Shown here: in pieces, positions 60,185 to 64,000 of the stretch
How the letters are laid out: the number at the start of each line of letters is the position of its first letter
Position numbering within the stretch: position 1 is the first letter of the stretch
NCBI GenBank assembly: GCA_945870855.1
Contig: CAMBTP010000003.1
Coordinates: forward strand, 45,839 to 109,838
Source of the DNA: Prosthecobacter debontii
GTDB taxonomy: Bacteria; Verrucomicrobiota; Verrucomicrobiia; Verrucomicrobiales; Akkermansiaceae
Length of the DNA stretch: 64,000 nucleotides
Reading direction: 5' to 3'
Notes under the pieces: model-generated
What the model was told of the DNA's origin: nothing
Databases searched by the model: none
The model's input: only the letters and a program-made list of their open reading frames with translations
Position numbers and translations under genes: made by a program

Positions 60185-61621
60185 ATGAGCCGCTTTGAAA
60201 TCGAGGACATCGTATCCCAAGACAAAAAGGGTATCGTATTCCGTGCCCATGACTTGGAAATGGGACACGCGGTCGCGCTGCGCCGCTTCTTCCCTTTCGG
60301 GCAAGATGGAGGGGGACTCAAAGAAGAGGAATCGGTCGCATTCCGGATCGCCGCGGAACGGCTTGTAGGAGTAAGCCACCCGGCACTGCGCGCGATCTTC
60401 AGCGGAGCGGTCGATCCCATCGACAACATGCCTTTCATGGTCGCGGAATGGGTTGATGGCGCTAAGCTCGATGAAGTCCTGAACGGAGAGACTCTCGATC
60501 CAAGGCTGGTGATTCAGATCCTCCAACTCGCGCTAGAAGTATCCCTATTCCTTTCCGAAATCCTCGGTGAGGAGGCAGTTTGGGTGGACACAAATACGGA
60601 TTCGATTTTCGTAGGCTCAGAGGAAAGCGGTAGAGGCTTCGTATTCTGGCTCTCGCCTTTCAAATGGCTGGGGGCTGAATTCGGTTCCCGTAAACTCGCT
60701 GCGCTCCTTGAAATGGGCGAGCGATTGGCCGGATGGAAAGGCAAGCTCATAGGCAACAATGCAGGCCACGGCCTGGGTGGCTGGCTAAAATGGATGAAGA
60801 ATAATCCAGACGCGAGCCTTGCCGAAGCTCTCGAATCACTGCCTATCGCCAGCTCCGATGGCGATACACCGCCGCCACCGAAACCATCGGTCGCCGCACC
60901 AATCGCATTCCCGTTTGCTGTGAAAGTGAAGCAGCCATCCTCTGCCTCACCCATCTTCATCGCCGCCTGCGTCGGCTTGTTGCTGGCTGTCGGAGGCCTG
61001 CTTTATTACCGCATGACCGTGCAAGCCCCGGTCGATCCACCGCTTGCCGCGGAACAAAAGATTTCTCCCGCAGCAACCGATCAAGCGAAGGCCATCCAAC
61101 CCGAGACCGCCGCAGAGCCCCCTCCGGTCGTAGATACACCAAAGCCTGCGCCAGAAGTTAAGCCAGAACCTACAACACAACCGACCGAGGACACCGAAGC
61201 CGTACCTGCCTCACAAGTGGAGGAGTTGGCGAAAAAATTAGCCCGAGAAGCGGAAGCCAAACGCGCCGCCGATCTTGCTCCCCCCGTGGTCACCGCGCCT
61301 CCTGTCCGCGATTTCACGCCGGGTGATGGCGATAAAATGAAAGCACTGAAAACCAAAGGGCTTGCGAGTGTGACAGGAATCATACGTAACGTTAGGCTTT
61401 CAGGCGCTGGCAATAGCCTCTATTTCGAATTCTCTAGACCAGACAACCCCGACGAAATTATGGCAGTGGCGCTAAAGAAAGAATACGAAGGCGATTTCAC
61501 TGACCGTTCCTATTTGGATTTGATTGGGAAGAAAGTGCGCTTCGACGGGACGGTTTACAAGAATTCAGGCAAACAATATGTGAAAATCAGTGCTCGTGCG
61601 CAGATGAAGATCGTTGAGTGA
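60185..61621 (+). CDS. Membrane pseudokinase with OB-like C-terminal domain
   Basis: A 478-residue protein. Residues 1-230 have a Ser/Thr kinase-like layout: DIVSQDKKGIVFRAHDLEMG (glycine-loop position), VALRRFFPF with Arg where the beta-3 Lys should be, and PFMVAEWVDGAKLDEVLNG as hinge. The catalytic HRD and DFG motifs are missing; the corresponding parts read VWVDTNTDSIFV and FWLSPFKW. A membrane helix (PIFIAACVGLLLAVGGLLYY) and a Pro-rich linker lead to an exported OB-like domain (LASVTGIIRNVRLSGAGN, KVRFDGTVYKNSGKQYVKI). I infer a signalling or scaffold role without phosphotransfer. Confidence 0.72.
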   Translation: MSRFEIEDIVSQDKKGIVFRAHDLEMGHAVALRRFFPFGQDGGGLKEEESVAFRIAAERLVGVSHPALRAIFSGAVDPIDNMPFMVAEWVDGAKLDEVLNGETLDPRLVIQILQLALEVSLFLSEILGEEAVWVDTNTDSIFVGSEESGRGFVFWLSPFKWLGAEFGSRKLAALLEMGERLAGWKGKLIGNNAGHGLGGWLKWMKNNPDASLAEALESLPIASSDGDTPPPPKPSVAAPIAFPFAVKVKQPSSASPIFIAACVGLLLAVGGLLYYRMTVQAPVDPPLAAEQKISPAATDQAKAIQPETAAEPPPVVDTPKPAPEVKPEPTTQPTEDTEAVPASQVEELAKKLAREAEAKRAADLAPPVVTAPPVRDFTPGDGDKMKALKTKGLASVTGIIRNVRLSGAGNSLYFEFSRPDNPDEIMAVALKKEYEGDFTDRSYLDLIGKKVRFDGTVYKNSGKQYVKISARAQMKIVE

Positions 61622-61631
61622 AGGGTGTACT

Positions 61632-62090
61632 TCACCAGCCCGGGGCCTGCCGCCTCACCGCCTCGTAAAGCACGATGGCCACCGCTGTTGAGAGATTCAA
61701 ACTACGCGTGCCGCCGGGTTTCATCGGAATTCGCAGCGCACGGCCACCCGCCGCCTTCACCATCTCCTCCGGCAAGCCTTTCGTCTCCTTTCCGAAAACG
61801 AGGCAATCCCCGGGCTGGAAATCCGCCTCCCACGGAGTCTGCGACGCCTTCGTGGAAAGAAACCACATCCCCTTCCCTGCCATTGCTGTCTCTAGCTCGG
61901 AAAAATTTTCCCAGATATGCAAATCCACTTCCTGCCAGTAGTCCAAGCCGGTGCGCTTCACGTATTTGTCATCCAAGGAAAAACCCAACGGTTTTACCAG
62001 ATGCAGCGCCGAGCCCGTGGCCAGAGCCAGCCGCCCAGCTGCCCCGGCGTTGTGTGGAATCTCCGGCTCAAGAAGCACAATGTTGAACAT
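61632..62090 (-). CDS. trmL: tRNA (cytidine(34)-2'-O)-methyltransferase
   Basis: A SPOUT methyltransferase of 152 residues that modifies the wobble base of tRNA-Leu. The knot motifs are LEPEIPHNAGAAGRLALATG, LVFGKETKGLPEEM and IPMKPGGTRSLNLSTAVAIV. The family consensus IPQNTGNI is IPHNAGAA here. It converges on the pseudokinase gene with 10 bp between stops. Confidence 0.93.
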   Translation of the reverse strand: MFNIVLLEPEIPHNAGAAGRLALATGSALHLVKPLGFSLDDKYVKRTGLDYWQEVDLHIWENFSELETAMAGKGMWFLSTKASQTPWEADFQPGDCLVFGKETKGLPEEMVKAAGGRALRIPMKPGGTRSLNLSTAVAIVLYEAVRRQAPGW

Positions 62091-62150
62091 GCTCGAAGCT
62101 TAATTCGGAGTGGCACGAAATGTCCACCGGTGAACGATCCACATGTGAGC

Positions 62151-62861
62151 TCACCGCAGGGAAATTTCCCGCAAGCTGCTCACCACCCAATCCGCACCCG
62201 CTGCAGCGAGCTGGTCTTCCGAAAATTGTCCGGTCGCCACCGCCAGACATTTCGCGCCGACGGCGTGGGCGCAAGCGATGTCCTTGGGTGTATCGCCAAT
62301 GACCAGCGTGTGCTTGGTATCATAGGCTTGACCGGTTTGGGCAAGGGCACGTTCCAGGGCAATACGACCGAGAAGATTCCTATCCGCCCGATCCGATCCA
62401 TACGCACCGAAGCCGAAATGATGGTCAAGGCGGTAGTGGCGGAGCTTGATCCAAGCGCCTTGCATCGTATTCCCCGTCAGCAAAGCGGGCTTTGCGCGTG
62501 CCGCTCCGGCAATATCCTGTAGGAGTTCCACCACCCCATCGAGCACCCTGCCTTCAGCGGGATTCGAGGTCAGGCTGTTCTCAAGGTGGACGTGATACGT
62601 TTCAAAAAAACGATGCGTCCGCTCGATGCAAGGCTCAGTCCCGAAATGAGCGTGGAGGTTTTCCAAAATCCCTAGATCGGTGGAACCAGCGAGATCGAGC
62701 GGCGGGCCTTCGCTTCCGAAAATCTCGATCACCGTTTTAAGTAACGCGGTCATCCCCTTCCCGCCCGTATCGATGAGAGTGCCATCGATGTCGAAAAGCA
62801 GCAGCAAGGGAGCGTCACCGCTCCGCAAGCTTTCGTTGAGATCAAGGATGTTTCCAGGCAT
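62151..62861 (-). CDS. HAD family phosphatase
   Basis: A 236-residue haloacid dehalogenase-like hydrolase. Motif I is FDIDGTLIDTGG, motif II TGNT, and motif IV GDTPKDIACAHAVGA. A helical cap of the phosphoglycolate phosphatase type lies between. Start ATG 62861 overlaps the infC stop (TGATG), so it is coupled to infC. The natural substrate is not evident. Confidence 0.88.
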   Translation of the reverse strand: MPGNILDLNESLRSGDAPLLLLFDIDGTLIDTGGKGMTALLKTVIEIFGSEGPPLDLAGSTDLGILENLHAHFGTEPCIERTHRFFETYHVHLENSLTSNPAEGRVLDGVVELLQDIAGAARAKPALLTGNTMQGAWIKLRHYRLDHHFGFGAYGSDRADRNLLGRIALERALAQTGQAYDTKHTLVIGDTPKDIACAHAVGAKCLAVATGQFSEDQLAAAGADWVVSSLREISLR

Positions 62862-63583
62862 CACTCAGCGGGCTTCTCTTCCGGCGCGTCGGCAGCCTCT
62901 TCCGGCACCTCGTGGTCGTCGGTCGATATGGTGGAGGATTCGTCCACCTCGTCGTCGAAGTCCTCATCGTCCTCTTCCTCGTCGTGTTCGTCTTCGTCAA
63001 TGAGTTCACCGTGGAAGAGATGGAAGTGACGCTTGCGCTGGTGAGCGGGCAGCGGGGAAAGGATCATCGCGACAGCGCGTCCGCTGAGGCGTGGCGGCTG
63101 ATCGACGCCGGCCATGGACTTGAGGTCTTCTATGATGCGCTTGAGCATCACGAAGCCGAGTTCCTTGTGGGCGTTCTCGCGTCCTTTAAACTGGAGAACG
63201 AAGCGCACCTTGTGGTTGCCTTCGAGGAAAGTCTCCGCGCGGCCGAGCTTGATGTTGTAGTCATGCGTGCCAGTGCCGACGCGGAACTTCACCTCTTTCA
63301 TCCTCGTCGAGGATTTGGACTTGCCCTTCTTGAGCTTCGCCTGGGTGTATTTGTATTTTCCGTAGTCGATGATCTTGCAAACCGGCGGATCCGCCTGGCC
63401 GGCGATCTCGACGAGATCCAGCCCCACGGACTGTGCCTTGGCGAGAGCCTCGCGCGATGTCATCACGCCGAGCTGCTCCCCGTTTGCATTTACGACGCGC
63501 ACTTTCGGTGCGCGGATCCGGTCGTTGATCCGTGTCATGTCACGGAAACGGCCCCTAGTGTTGTTTTTCTGCGGCTTGGCTAT
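62861..63583 (-). CDS. infC: Translation initiation factor IF-3 with acidic tail
   Basis: IF-3 binds the 30S subunit and monitors start-codon choice. The N-domain begins RINDRIRAPKVRVVNANGEQ; the C-domain has KEVKFRVGTGTHDYNIKLGR and FVLQFKGRENAHKE. After the core comes an unusual tail of about 50 residues rich in Glu and Asp (EDEHDEEEDDEDFDDEVDE). No ATG has a ribosome-binding site; AAAGGA lies seven bases before an ATA codon at 63583, and rare AUU/AUC/AUA starts are typical of infC autoregulation. Alternatives are GTG 63625 and ATG 63538. Confidence 0.93.
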   Translation of the reverse strand: MAKPQKNNTRGRFRDMTRINDRIRAPKVRVVNANGEQLGVMTSREALAKAQSVGLDLVEIAGQADPPVCKIIDYGKYKYTQAKLKKGKSKSSTRMKEVKFRVGTGTHDYNIKLGRAETFLEGNHKVRFVLQFKGRENAHKELGFVMLKRIIEDLKSMAGVDQPPRLSGRAVAMILSPLPAHQRKRHFHLFHGELIDEDEHDEEEDDEDFDDEVDESSTISTDDHEVPEEAADAPEEKPAE

Positions 63584-63625
63584 GGCTTTATCCTTTGGAT
63601 GTTTGGAGGTGACGTCCGGAAACAC

Positions 63626-64000
63626 ATGTCGGCAAGTGAGCCGCGCGGATCCGAACCGTCGGGAGAATACGAGAATGCATGGAACGGCAAGTCATGGAAA
63701 AGAGACTAGGAACCCGCATCGGTCAAAAGATCCGATGGTGATGGTGGCGGGCTTGCGTTCCAGGGAAATCATAGGCTTGTGCCGCATCGCCTTGTTAGGG
63801 GCGTGGGCTAGTTCACTGCACCTAAATAACCTCCACCCGCGCCAAGGTGCAAGGATGAATTTTACGCGCTTTCGAGCCGTCGCAGACGCAGCATAGCTGC
63901 GCATCGAAGTCCAATCATACCCCCACCCGCAAATCCCGTATACTCCACAACACACCCGCTGCCGCTAAACCACTACCCCGCATCCGCCGCGCCCCGTCTT
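63626..64000. other. Region upstream of infC with no recognised gene
   Basis: A 375-bp stretch at the right edge. Frames on both strands are short and not protein-like. I see no tRNA and no clear terminator. It should contain the infC promoter. Confidence 0.4.

Noticed and set aside
63626..64000. A tmRNA or other structured RNA upstream of infC
   Set aside because: No tRNA-like ends, no tag-peptide frame and no GGTTCGATTCC-type T arm were found.
1..64000. CRISPR arrays, prophage or insertion-sequence transposases
   Set aside because: No regularly spaced repeats, phage structural genes or DDE/HUH transposase motifs were seen.

Overview
The window reads as chromosomal DNA from a Verrucomicrobiota bacterium, most likely in or near Verrucomicrobiales; this is an inference. 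The support is a PEP-CTERM sorting signal, choice-of-anchor-M-like surface proteins, type II-style pseudopilins with a conserved DG near the C-terminus, an autotransporter-associated beta-strand repeat protein, a LexA operator of the form TGTTC-N4-GAACA, and a generally GC-rich coding style. No rRNA, CRISPR array, plasmid gene or transposase was seen.

Layout. 0-5.6 kb: uvrB (minus) with an odd inverted-repeat element and a degenerate copy of its own 3' end just downstream, then a pseudopilin/surface-protein pair divergent from a PEP-CTERM protein. 5.6-9.7 kb: an AAA/DUF4143 ATPase with a palindrome on its start codon, decayed genes and a subtilisin-like protease. 9.6-19.5 kb, plus strand: a DUF2167 protein, a zinc-ribbon membrane protein, a D-Ala-D-Ala carboxypeptidase, bioF, then moxR, a large membrane protein, ABC ATPase and ABC permease. 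Between the last two pairs sits a 467-bp element made of a four-helix-bundle (S23-type) gene enclosed by perfect 37-bp inverted repeats.

19.5-26.2 kb: a light-harvesting island consisting of a green-type proteorhodopsin followed by crtE, crtI, crtB, crtY and blh, the complete route from prenyl diphosphates through phytoene, lycopene and beta-carotene to retinal. The last four genes overlap end to start. The codon style looks more AT-rich than the flanks. A solitary nuoL follows. 28-32 kb: gluQ, parB, a DapA-family aldolase, tRNA-Lys and a SirB1-like protein.

32.2-44.5 kb: a carbohydrate-use locus with a GPH-type sugar symporter, a GH78-like alpha-L-rhamnosidase, two GH99/WbsX-like proteins, a pseudopilin, an 839-residue beta-strand-repeat surface protein and an AraC regulator. 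44.9-56.8 kb: a broken kinase-like gene, yqeY, hflX, an L,D-transpeptidase, a parvulin isomerase, tRNA-Pro, lexA, a NifU-like scaffold, an ABCG-type transporter and secreted proteins. Degenerate copies of the S23 element's terminal repeat lie directly upstream of three start codons (18.03, 49.9 and 54.4 kb).

56.9-64 kb: a PBP1A-like protein whose transpeptidase motifs are degenerate, next to a DUF1287 protein that appears to lack the family cysteine; a CBM9-like protein; a membrane pseudokinase with an OB-like tail; trmL, a HAD phosphatase, and infC with an acidic tail and a possible AUA start. The best candidates for something undescribed are the S23 inverted-repeat element with its scattered end repeats, and the pair of apparently catalysis-poor cell-wall proteins.
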